Of a stretch of 64,000 bases of DNA, positions 57,410 to 64,000 are shown piece by piece. The DNA is from Bradyrhizobium sp. CB1717 (lineage in GTDB: Bacteria; Pseudomonadota; Alphaproteobacteria; Rhizobiales; Xanthobacteraceae), in NCBI RefSeq assembly GCF_029714325.1, contig NZ_CP121666.1:1736001-1800000 (forward strand), given 5' to 3'. The number at the start of each line of letters is the position of its first letter. The stretch's first letter is position 1. The position numbers and the translations under genes were made by a program. The notes under the pieces are model-generated. The model saw only the letters and a list, made by a program, of their open reading frames with translations, searched no databases and was not told where the DNA came from.

Positions 57410-59734
57410 ATGAACATTCTTCCCGGCAATTTGCGTTTCGGAGCGGGCCAGCCCGTCAAGCGTTTGGAAGACCAGCGGCTGCTGACCGGGAAGGGGCAAT
57501 TCATCGACGACAAGCCGGAAGACGGCGCGCTGTGGTTGTACGTGCTGCGCTCGCCGCATGCGCATGCGAAGATCGTCTCGATCGACACCAGCGCGGCGGT
57601 CGCGATGCCCGGCGTCACCGCGGTCTACACCGGTGCCGACCTCGTCAAGGACGACATCGGCGCCATCCCGACCTTGAGCATCTTCAAGCGTCCCGACGGC
57701 AAGCCGATGACGGTGCCGCCGCGCCGCCTGCTCGCCCATGAGATCGTGCGCTACGCCGGCGAAGCGGTCGCGGCCGTGGTCGCCGCCTCCCGCGCGGAAG
57801 CGCAGAGCGCGGCTGAAGCGATCGTGGTCGAATACGACGTGCAGCCCGCGGTGGTCGATCCGGTCGAGGCGGTGAAGCCCGGCGCGCCCGTGGTGTGGCC
57901 GGAGGCGCCCGACAACATCGTCGGCGCGATGGCTTACGGCGATGCCGCCAAGGTGGACGAGGCCTTTGCCACGGCTGCGCATACGGTCGCGCTCGATCTC
58001 GTCAGCCAGCGTCTCGTGCCTTCCGCGATGGAGCCGCGCTCGACCATTGCCGAGATCGACAAGAAGACCGGCCGTCTCCTCCTGCACGTGCAGTCGCAGA
58101 CGCCGGCCTCGACCCGCGACGTGCTGGCGGAAGCCGTGCTCAAGCGTCCCAAGGACAGCGTGCGCGTGCTGGTCGGCGACATCGGTGGCGGCTTCGGCCA
58201 GAAGACCAACCTCTATCCCGAGGACGGCATCGTCGCCTATGCCGCGACCAAGCTGAACAAGAAGATCCGCTGGCGCGGCGACCGCACCGACGAGTTCGTC
58301 GGCGGCACCCACGGCCGCGATCTCACCTCGACGGCATCCTTCGCGCTCGACGAGAAGGGCAAGGTGCTGGCCTATCGCGTCAAGTCGATCGGCTGCACCG
58401 GCGCCTATTCCTCGGGCGCGGCCAACATCATTCCGCTGGTGCTCGGCCCGTTCGTGCAGACCGGCGTCTACGACCTGCCGCTGGTGCATTTCGAGGTGCA
58501 GTCGGTGATGACCCACACTGCGCCGGTCGGTGCCTATCGCGGCGCCGGCCGTCCTGAAGCGGTCTTCATCGTCGAGCGCCTGTTCGACGCCGCCGCGCGA
58601 AAGATCGGCATGGATCCGCGTGCGATCCGCAAAGCCAACTACATCAAGCCGGCGCAGCTGCCCTACACCAACGCGGCCGGGCAGGTTTACGATTCCGGCG
58701 CCTTCGCCCACATGCTCGACCGTGCCGTGAAGCTCGCCGACTGGGACGGCTTTGCCGCGCGCAAGAAGGCCGCCAAGAAGAAGGGCATGCTCTACGGCCG
58801 CGGGCTCACCTCCTACATCGAATGGACCGGCGGCCGCGCCCACACCGAGAAGGTCAGCCTGCACGCGACCTCGCAAGGGCGCGTGGTGCTGCATTCCGGC
58901 ACCATGGCGATGGGGCAGGGGCTGCAGACCACCTACACCCAGATGATTTCCGACTCGCTCGGCATTCCCCTCGACAGGATCGACGTCGTCCAGGGCGACA
59001 CCGATCTCGCCATGGGTTTCGGCAGCGTCGGCTCGCGCTCGCTGTTCGTCGGCGGCACCGCGGTTGCGGTCTCCTCCAACGACCTGATCCAGAAGGCGCG
59101 CGAGAAGGCGGCCAACGTGCTTGAGACCTCTATCGAGGACATCGAGTACCAGGGCGGCATGCTCACCGTGGTCGGCACCGACCGCCGCATCAGCCTGTTC
59201 GATCTCGCCGAGAAGGAAAGCGGCGCCAAGCTCAGCGTCGATTCCGAAGGCGAGGTCGATGGACCGAGCTGGCCGAACGGCACGCATATCTGCGAGGTCG
59301 AGATCGACCCCGAGACCGGGGTGTCCAAGGTCGTGCGCTACACCACCGTCGACGACGTCGGCGTCGCGGTTAACCCGATGCTGGTCACTGGCCAGATCCA
59401 CGGCGGCGTCGCGCAAGGTATCGGCCAGGCGCTCTACGAAGGCGTCTCGTACGATGCCGACGGCCAGCTCCTCACCGCGAGCTACCAGGATTACTGCATT
59501 CCGCGCGCCGACGACGTGCCGCCGATCGTGGTGACGCTCGACGATACCGCGCCCTGCCGCACCAATCCGCTCGGCGCCAAGGGCTGCGGCGAATCCGGCG
59601 CCATCGGCGGCCCTCCCTGCGTCACCAACGGCGTGATGGACGCGCTGGCCGAACTCGGCATCACGCAGCTCAACACCCCGCTGACGCCGCAGAAGATCTG
59701 GCAGGCGATCAGGGACGCGAAGGCGGCCGGGTAA
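57410..59734 (+). CDS. Molybdopterin-binding large subunit of a xanthine dehydrogenase/CO dehydrogenase-type enzyme (form II CoxL-like)
   Basis: 774 residues. Moco-binding hydroxylase large subunit, with an aldehyde-oxidase-like N-terminal domain ([17 protein letters not shown]) and Moco segments GGGFGQKTN and GMAMGQG-like repeats. The active-site loop AYRGAGR (about 375-381) marks form II, not the AYRCSFR of true CO dehydrogenase. The catalytic Glu motif GCGESGAIG is near 726. The FAD and Fe-S subunits that normally accompany it are absent from the window. Substrate unknown; purines, aldehydes or N-heterocycles are possible. Confidence 0.9.
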   Translation: MNILPGNLRFGAGQPVKRLEDQRLLTGKGQFIDDKPEDGALWLYVLRSPHAHAKIVSIDTSAAVAMPGVTAVYTGADLVKDDIGAIPTLSIFKRPDGKPMTVPPRRLLAHEIVRYAGEAVAAVVAASRAEAQSAAEAIVVEYDVQPAVVDPVEAVKPGAPVVWPEAPDNIVGAMAYGDAAKVDEAFATAAHTVALDLVSQRLVPSAMEPRSTIAEIDKKTGRLLLHVQSQTPASTRDVLAEAVLKRPKDSVRVLVGDIGGGFGQKTNLYPEDGIVAYAATKLNKKIRWRGDRTDEFVGGTHGRDLTSTASFALDEKGKVLAYRVKSIGCTGAYSSGAANIIPLVLGPFVQTGVYDLPLVHFEVQSVMTHTAPVGAYRGAGRPEAVFIVERLFDAAARKIGMDPRAIRKANYIKPAQLPYTNAAGQVYDSGAFAHMLDRAVKLADWDGFAARKKAAKKKGMLYGRGLTSYIEWTGGRAHTEKVSLHATSQGRVVLHSGTMAMGQGLQTTYTQMISDSLGIPLDRIDVVQGDTDLAMGFGSVGSRSLFVGGTAVAVSSNDLIQKAREKAANVLETSIEDIEYQGGMLTVVGTDRRISLFDLAEKESGAKLSVDSEGEVDGPSWPNGTHICEVEIDPETGVSKVVRYTTVDDVGVAVNPMLVTGQIHGGVAQGIGQALYEGVSYDADGQLLTASYQDYCIPRADDVPPIVVTLDDTAPCRTNPLGAKGCGESGAIGGPPCVTNGVMDALAELGITQLNTPLTPQKIWQAIRDAKAAG

Positions 59735-59748
59735 CACTCCCACGTGCA

Positions 59749-59836
59749 CCGTCATTGCGAGCGCAGCGAAGCAATCCAGATTCCGTCCGCGGAAAGATTC
59801 TGGATTGCTTCGTCGCAAGGGCTCCTCGCAATGACG
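59749..59836. repeat. Palindromic intergenic repeat (family F)
   Basis: Nearly identical to 49945-50032 (cgtcattgcgagcgcagcg on the left, ctcctcgcaatgacg on the right). It separates convergent genes. Confidence 0.9.
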
Positions 59837-59854
59837 GTGGAGAGAGACGTAGCC

Positions 59855-61051
59855 TCAAATCCCCAGCATCATCTTCGCGATGATGTCGCGCTGGATCTCC
59901 GAGGTGCCGCCGAAGATCGTGTACGCCCGGCCGTTGAGATATTCCGGCACCACCGTCAGCATGTCCTCCGGGATCGCCGGTTCGTGGTTGAGCCTGTAGA
60001 GCGGGCGCATCGGTTCGACCGCGAGGGCGTCGTGGCCGATCACGTCGACGCCGAGGCGCGTCACGGCCTGGCGGATCTCGCTGTTGCGCAGCTTCAGGAT
60101 CGACGACACCGCGCCGGGATTCTGTCCGGTCTGCAGCGCCGAGAGCACGCGCAGCTCGGTCATCTCCAGCGCGTCGATGTCGACCTCCACCTCCGAGATG
60201 CGCGTTGCGATGTCCGGGCTGTCGATCGCGCGCCCGGTCAAATCGGACGCAGCAAGATCCGCGATCGCCTTCAGCCCCTCGCGCAGCTTGGCCGAGGCGA
60301 TGCCGGAGCCACGCTCGAACTCCAGCAAATATTTGCCGTAGGTCCAGCCCTTGCCTTCTTCGCCGACGCGATTGGCCACGGGCACGCGCACGTCGTCGAA
60401 GAACACCTGGTTGACCTCGTGGTCGCCGCCGATGGTGAGGATCGGCCGCGTCGTGATACCCGGCGTCTTCATGTCGATCAGGATGAAGCTGATGCCGTCC
60501 TGTTGGCGCGGCCCGTCGCTGGTGCGCACCAGTGCGAACATGCGGTTGGCATGATGGGCGTGCGTGGTCCAGATTTTTGTGCCGTTGATGATGTAGTCGT
60601 CGCCGTCCCGCACCGCGCGCGTCTTCAGCGAGGACAGGTCCGAGCCGGAGCCCGGCTCGGAATAGCCCTGACACCAGTAGTCCTCGCCGGAGAGGATGCG
60701 CGGCAGGTAGAAGTTCTTCTGTTCCGGCGAGCCGAAGCCGATGATGACGGGCCCCACCATCTTCACGCCCATCACGTTGACATTCGGTACGCCGGCGCGC
60801 GCGGATTCGGTCTCAAAAATCCAGCGCTGCGCCGGCGTCCAGTCCGGTCCGCCATATTCGACCGGCCAGCCCGGCGCGCCCCAGCCCTGCCTGTGCAGCG
60901 CGCGCTGCCAGGCCATGCCGATGTCGGGGTCGGAGAACACCGATGGCGTCAGCGCGGTCGCGCGCTTCATCTCTTCGGTGAGGTTTTTCGCAATGAAGCC
61001 GCGCACCTCGCTCTGGAAGGCGCGCTCCTCGGCATTGAACGACAAGTCCAT
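59855..61051 (-). CDS. Acyl-CoA dehydrogenase
   Basis: 398 residues: FAD-dependent oxidation of an acyl-CoA. Family motifs include QGYSEPGSGSDLSSL (CoA/FAD region), GTKIWTTHAHHAN and IFGGTSEIQRDIIAKMMLG at the C-terminus. A start at ATG 61051 fits the usual length. Last of three co-directional genes; 15 bases separate it from the second dehydrogenase. Confidence 0.95.
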   Translation of the reverse strand: MDLSFNAEERAFQSEVRGFIAKNLTEEMKRATALTPSVFSDPDIGMAWQRALHRQGWGAPGWPVEYGGPDWTPAQRWIFETESARAGVPNVNVMGVKMVGPVIIGFGSPEQKNFYLPRILSGEDYWCQGYSEPGSGSDLSSLKTRAVRDGDDYIINGTKIWTTHAHHANRMFALVRTSDGPRQQDGISFILIDMKTPGITTRPILTIGGDHEVNQVFFDDVRVPVANRVGEEGKGWTYGKYLLEFERGSGIASAKLREGLKAIADLAASDLTGRAIDSPDIATRISEVEVDIDALEMTELRVLSALQTGQNPGAVSSILKLRNSEIRQAVTRLGVDVIGHDALAVEPMRPLYRLNHEPAIPEDMLTVVPEYLNGRAYTIFGGTSEIQRDIIAKMMLGI

Positions 61052-61066
61052 GAGGCTCTCCCAGTG

Positions 61067-62206
61067 TCAGGCCGAGCGGCCGAGCTGCGCGTGGCGGGCA
61101 TAATGATGCGCGCTGCCGCCGAACAGCGTGTCGAAGGCGACCAGCCGCTTGAAATAGGCGCCGACCTCGAGCTCCTCGGTGACGCCCATGCCGCCGTGAA
61201 GCTGGATCGACTGTTCGCCGACGAAGCGCGCGCATTTGCCGATCTTCGCCTTCGCGCCCGACGCGGCCCGCGCCCGTTCGACCGGCGCAGCATCCACCTT
61301 CAACGCAGCCCGCAGCGCCATCGAGCGTGACTCGTCGACCTGCATCGCCATGTCGGCGAGGCGATGGCGGATCACCTGGTTGGCCGAGAGCGGCCGGCCG
61401 AATTGTTTGCGGATCTTGGTGTATTCGAGCGTGGTGTCCAGCAGCGTCTGCATGATGCCGACGGCTTCCGCACCAAGCGCCGCCATGGCGCGGTCGACGG
61501 CCCATTCGATCGCGGGGAGCGCGTCGTGTCCGTCGCCGAGCAGGGCATCCTCTGGCAGATGCACATCCGACAGTTCGATGTTGCAGGCGCGCCCGCCACC
61601 AAGGCGGGGATAGTCGCTGATGATAAGGCTTGCCGCCGTCGCCGGGACCAGGAACAGGCCGATCCGCCCCGATGGTCCCTGATGATCATGGAGATGCGCG
61701 GAGACGATGAACTCGTCGGCGGCGTGGCCGTCGAGCACGGTGATCTTGTTTCCGGCAAGGCGCCAGCCTTGCGCCGTTTTGTTCGCGGTGGTGGCGACCT
61801 TGGCGAGATCGAACCGTGCCGTGCGTTCGGAATGCGCAAAGGCGAGCTTCAGTGAGCCGTCGGCGACCTTGGGCAGGATTCCCTGCTTCTGGGCTGCACT
61901 GCCGCATCGCTCGATGAGCGTCGCGCCCAGCACGACCGTTGCCACATAGGGCTCCGACACCAGGCCACGGCCAAAGGCTTCCATCAAGATGCCGATCTCG
62001 ACCGCGCCGGCGCCGAGCCCGCCGAACTCTTCGGGAATCGGCAGTGCCAACCAGCCGAGCTCGGCAAACTGCTTCCACACATCGGGGCTGTATCCGAGCG
62101 GATCACTCGCCATCTTGCGGCGATGGTCCGCATCGTAGCTTTCGGCCACGAAGCGGTCCGCGCTCTCGCGCAGCAGCCGCTGCTCGTCACTGAGGTTCAG
62201 GTCCAT
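61067..62206 (-). CDS. Acyl-CoA dehydrogenase
   Basis: 379 residues. It shows PEEFGGLGAGAVEIGI, KITVLDGHAADEFIVSA, and QLHGGMGVTEELEVGAYFKR, the usual FAD-binding end. With the neighbouring dehydrogenase it may form a heterotetramer, as pairs of adjacent acyl-CoA dehydrogenase genes do in steroid- and aromatic-acid degraders. It starts 5 bases after the enoyl-CoA hydratase stop. Confidence 0.94.
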   Translation of the reverse strand: MDLNLSDEQRLLRESADRFVAESYDADHRRKMASDPLGYSPDVWKQFAELGWLALPIPEEFGGLGAGAVEIGILMEAFGRGLVSEPYVATVVLGATLIERCGSAAQKQGILPKVADGSLKLAFAHSERTARFDLAKVATTANKTAQGWRLAGNKITVLDGHAADEFIVSAHLHDHQGPSGRIGLFLVPATAASLIISDYPRLGGGRACNIELSDVHLPEDALLGDGHDALPAIEWAVDRAMAALGAEAVGIMQTLLDTTLEYTKIRKQFGRPLSANQVIRHRLADMAMQVDESRSMALRAALKVDAAPVERARAASGAKAKIGKCARFVGEQSIQLHGGMGVTEELEVGAYFKRLVAFDTLFGGSAHHYARHAQLGRSA

Positions 62207-62211
62207 CGCAT

Positions 62212-63066
62212 CTACTCCGCGGCCGCGGGCGGTTTGCGCACGGAGGGATGCAAGCCGGATGGATCGACGATCATGCCGAACTCCTGGAGATTATGGGCGT
62301 GACAGAGCTGATGCAGCGCAAAGGCCTGGTCGATCGCGGCGGGCTGGCCCATCACGTCGACCGAGCGGTTCACCGCCTCCTTGGTCAGCTTCAGCGCGAA
62401 GGACGGTTTTGCTGCGATCCGCCGCGCCAGCTCCAGCACGCGCGCCGACAATTCCGCACGCGGCACCACCTGATTGACCATGCCGAGCTGGTGCGCCTCC
62501 TGCGCACTCCAGCTGTCGGCGGTGAACAAAAACTCCTTGGCCTTGCGCGCACCCAGCTCCCAGGGATGCACGAACCATTCGACGCCGCAGACACCCATGG
62601 TGACGACGGGATCGCAAAACTGCGCATCGTCGCTGGCGACGATGAGGTCACAGGCCCAGGCCAGCATCAAGCCGCCCGCGATGCACTTGCCGTGCACCTC
62701 GGCAATGGTCGGTTTGGCCAGGTTCCGCCAGCGCCGGGTGATCTGGAGATATATTTCCTGCTCGCGCGCGAAGCGGCCGTGAGCGTTGGGTTCAGCGAAG
62801 CCGCCCCAATTTCCGATCGGCGGGAAATCGACGCCGGCGGTGTTCTTGCCGCCGGGACGAAGATCGTGGCCGGACGAGAAGTGCGGCCCGCTGCCGGCGA
62901 GAATGATGACCTTGACCGCATCGTCCTGCACCGCCGCATCGAAGGCGGCGTTGAGCTCGTAGGTCATCTGCAGGTTCTGTGCGTTGCGCGCCTCGGGCCG
63001 GTTCATCACGACCCGCGTGATCGCCGGCTCCGGCCTCTCCACGAGGATGGTCTCGAACGAGTTCAT
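62212..63066 (-). CDS. Enoyl-CoA hydratase/isomerase family protein
   Basis: 284 residues with the crotonase fold: MNRPEARNAQN, the oxyanion-hole segment FSSGHDLRPGG and IAGGLMLAWACDLIVAS. A GGGGGGAACGCG leader supports ATG 63066; an open frame to 63369 upstream is unlikely because it crosses a repeat. It heads the operon with the two acyl-CoA dehydrogenases and should hydrate or isomerise the dehydrogenation product. Confidence 0.93.
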   Translation of the reverse strand: MNSFETILVERPEPAITRVVMNRPEARNAQNLQMTYELNAAFDAAVQDDAVKVIILAGSGPHFSSGHDLRPGGKNTAGVDFPPIGNWGGFAEPNAHGRFAREQEIYLQITRRWRNLAKPTIAEVHGKCIAGGLMLAWACDLIVASDDAQFCDPVVTMGVCGVEWFVHPWELGARKAKEFLFTADSWSAQEAHQLGMVNQVVPRAELSARVLELARRIAAKPSFALKLTKEAVNRSVDVMGQPAAIDQAFALHQLCHAHNLQEFGMIVDPSGLHPSVRKPPAAAE

Positions 63067-63174
63067 CGCGTTCCCCCCCTGGCGTTTTTCGTCTTGTTGC
63101 CGAGAGTTGACTATGTCGCCTGCGGATAGGCAAGAGGCTTGCGTCAGTTGGCTGGCGTGCGGGCATCTGCTGCC

Positions 63175-63248
63175 GTCATTCCGGGGCGATGCGAAGCATC
63201 GAATCCGGAATCTCGAGATTCCGGGTTCGCTTCGCGCCCCGGAATGAC
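63175..63248. repeat. Palindromic intergenic repeat (family A)
   Basis: gtcattccggggcg and cgccccggaatgac arms with inner gaatccggaatctcgagattccggg. Relative of 128-236. Confidence 0.88.
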
Positions 63249-63316
63249 GGAAGAAATCTCGACACTCGGCGAAGCCCTTCTGGTAGTTTGCACGAGATTC
63301 CACCGGGAGAAATTTA

Positions 63317-63925
63317 ATGCGCAAGATCCTCACCGTGCTGGCGGCGCTGGCTTCGCTGAGCCTGACCAATTGCGGCTACAACGCGATCCAGAGCGGGGAT
63401 GAGCAGATCAAGGCCAACTGGTCCGAGGTCGTGAACCAGTATCAGCGCCGCGCCGATCTCGTGCCCAACCTCGTCAACTCGGTGAAGGGCTTTGCGCAGC
63501 AGGAGAAGGACGTGCTGCTTGGGGTTACCAACGCCCGCGCCAAGGTCGGCAGCATCCAGGCAACGCCGGAGGTGCTGAACGACGCCGCAGCGTTCCAGAA
63601 ATTCCAGGCCGCACAGGGCGAGCTCTCCAGCGCGCTGTCGCGCCTCCTGGTCGTCACCGAGAATTATCCGCAGCTGAAGTCGGACGCCCTGTTCAAGGAT
63701 CTGATGTCCCAGCTCGAGGGCACTGAGAACCGCATCACGGTGGCGCGCAACCGATACATCAAGGCGGTACAGGACTACAACGTCACCATCCGCTCGTTCC
63801 CGACCAACCTCACCGCGATGACGTTCGGCTACAAGGAGAAGCCGAACTTCTCGGTCGAGAACGAGAAGGAAATCTCGACCGCGCCGAAGGTGGATTTCAA
63901 CCCGGCGCCTGCGCCGTCGAAGTAG
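63317..63925 (+). CDS. LemA family lipoprotein
   Basis: 202 residues. A signal peptide ends in a lipobox, LTNC (Cys about 19). The LemA domain follows: NQYQRRADLVPNLVNSVKGFAQQEKDVL and a long helical hairpin, ending in YNVTIRSFPTNLTAMTFGYKEKP. Many LemA genes are paired with a TPM/YgcG gene, which may lie just beyond the window edge. Confidence 0.93.
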   Translation: MRKILTVLAALASLSLTNCGYNAIQSGDEQIKANWSEVVNQYQRRADLVPNLVNSVKGFAQQEKDVLLGVTNARAKVGSIQATPEVLNDAAAFQKFQAAQGELSSALSRLLVVTENYPQLKSDALFKDLMSQLEGTENRITVARNRYIKAVQDYNVTIRSFPTNLTAMTFGYKEKPNFSVENEKEISTAPKVDFNPAPAPSK

Positions 63926-63968
63926 CCGCGTTCGATTTTGCGAATGCGCTTCGCCCCACCCACCGCTG

Positions 63969-64000
63969 TCATTCCCCGCGAAAGCGGGGAATCCAGTACG
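63969..64000. repeat. Start of a palindromic repeat, cut by the window edge
   Basis: The sequence gtcattccccgcgaaagcgg followed by ggaatcc resembles the intergenic palindromes above and continues past the end. Confidence 0.5.

Noticed and set aside
57080..59818. A 912-codon open frame opposite the CoxL-like gene
   Set aside because: It is the antisense shadow of a conserved, well-formed gene and has a composition rich in Arg, His and Asp typical of such shadows.

Overview
The window looks like a chromosomal segment of a Bradyrhizobium-type alphaproteobacterium (Nitrobacteraceae). The evidence is the high G+C content, the dnaG-rpoD order, an rluD-rpoH neighbourhood, a DnaG whose zinc-ribbon ligands are lost, many palindromic intergenic repeats of a Bradyrhizobium kind, a tiny Lys/Ala peptide, and a large load of acyl-CoA, amidohydrolase and regulator genes. 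It is mostly intact, densely coding chromosome. I saw no rRNA operon, CRISPR array, phage or complete insertion sequence.

Layout. 0-5 kb: primase (dnaG) and housekeeping sigma factor (rpoD), closed by a strong terminator. 5-16 kb: small conserved proteins, a lytic transglycosylase, a frameshifted short-chain dehydrogenase, a single-domain receiver, a LysE exporter, a 22-residue Lys/Ala peptide, a membrane diguanylate cyclase, an amidase_2 hydrolase, rpoH, rluD and a one-helix membrane protein. 16.4-21.4 kb: a plastic zone beginning at tRNA-Glu(CUC). It holds a deleted NERD/UvrD-type helicase, a 60-bp exact duplication, CBS and YbaK genes, an alpha/beta hydrolase and about 1 kb of gene-free repeat-like DNA. 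21.4-27 kb: an amidohydrolase / G3E GTPase / DUF1989 cluster, a GFA-family remnant, a tautomerase divergent from a TetR regulator with two operator-like palindromes, and a pair of cysteine-motif proteins.

27-44 kb: a chemoreceptor, a racemase-fold protein without its cysteines, then an acyl-CoA ligase and a single-chain biotin-dependent acyl-CoA carboxylase followed by a sigma-54 activator. Next come a flavin reductase/luciferase-type monooxygenase pair, dgoK-dgoA (D-galactonate catabolism), poxB, a small internally duplicated membrane protein and a double hot-dog thioesterase. 44-57 kb: a NylA-like amidase with a cyanuric-acid-hydrolase/barbiturase-type protein, tex, a Gly-rich exported protein, a two-component pair, a cytosine-deaminase-like hydrolase, a LuxR-type regulator overlapping an HtrA-like protein that lacks two of three triad residues, a VOC protein and a DapA-family aldolase. 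57-64 kb: an orphan form II CoxL-like molybdenum hydroxylase subunit, a three-gene acyl-CoA dehydrogenase/enoyl-CoA hydratase operon and a LemA lipoprotein.

Functionally the accessory genes lean towards breakdown of amides, cyclic ureides and acyl-CoAs, as expected for a metabolically versatile soil bacterium. The best leads for something little described are the amidohydrolase-GTPase-DUF1989 operon, the pseudo-protease/LuxR pair, the paired cysteine-motif proteins and the duplicated two-helix membrane protein. All functions are inferred by reading the sequence; no database search was run.
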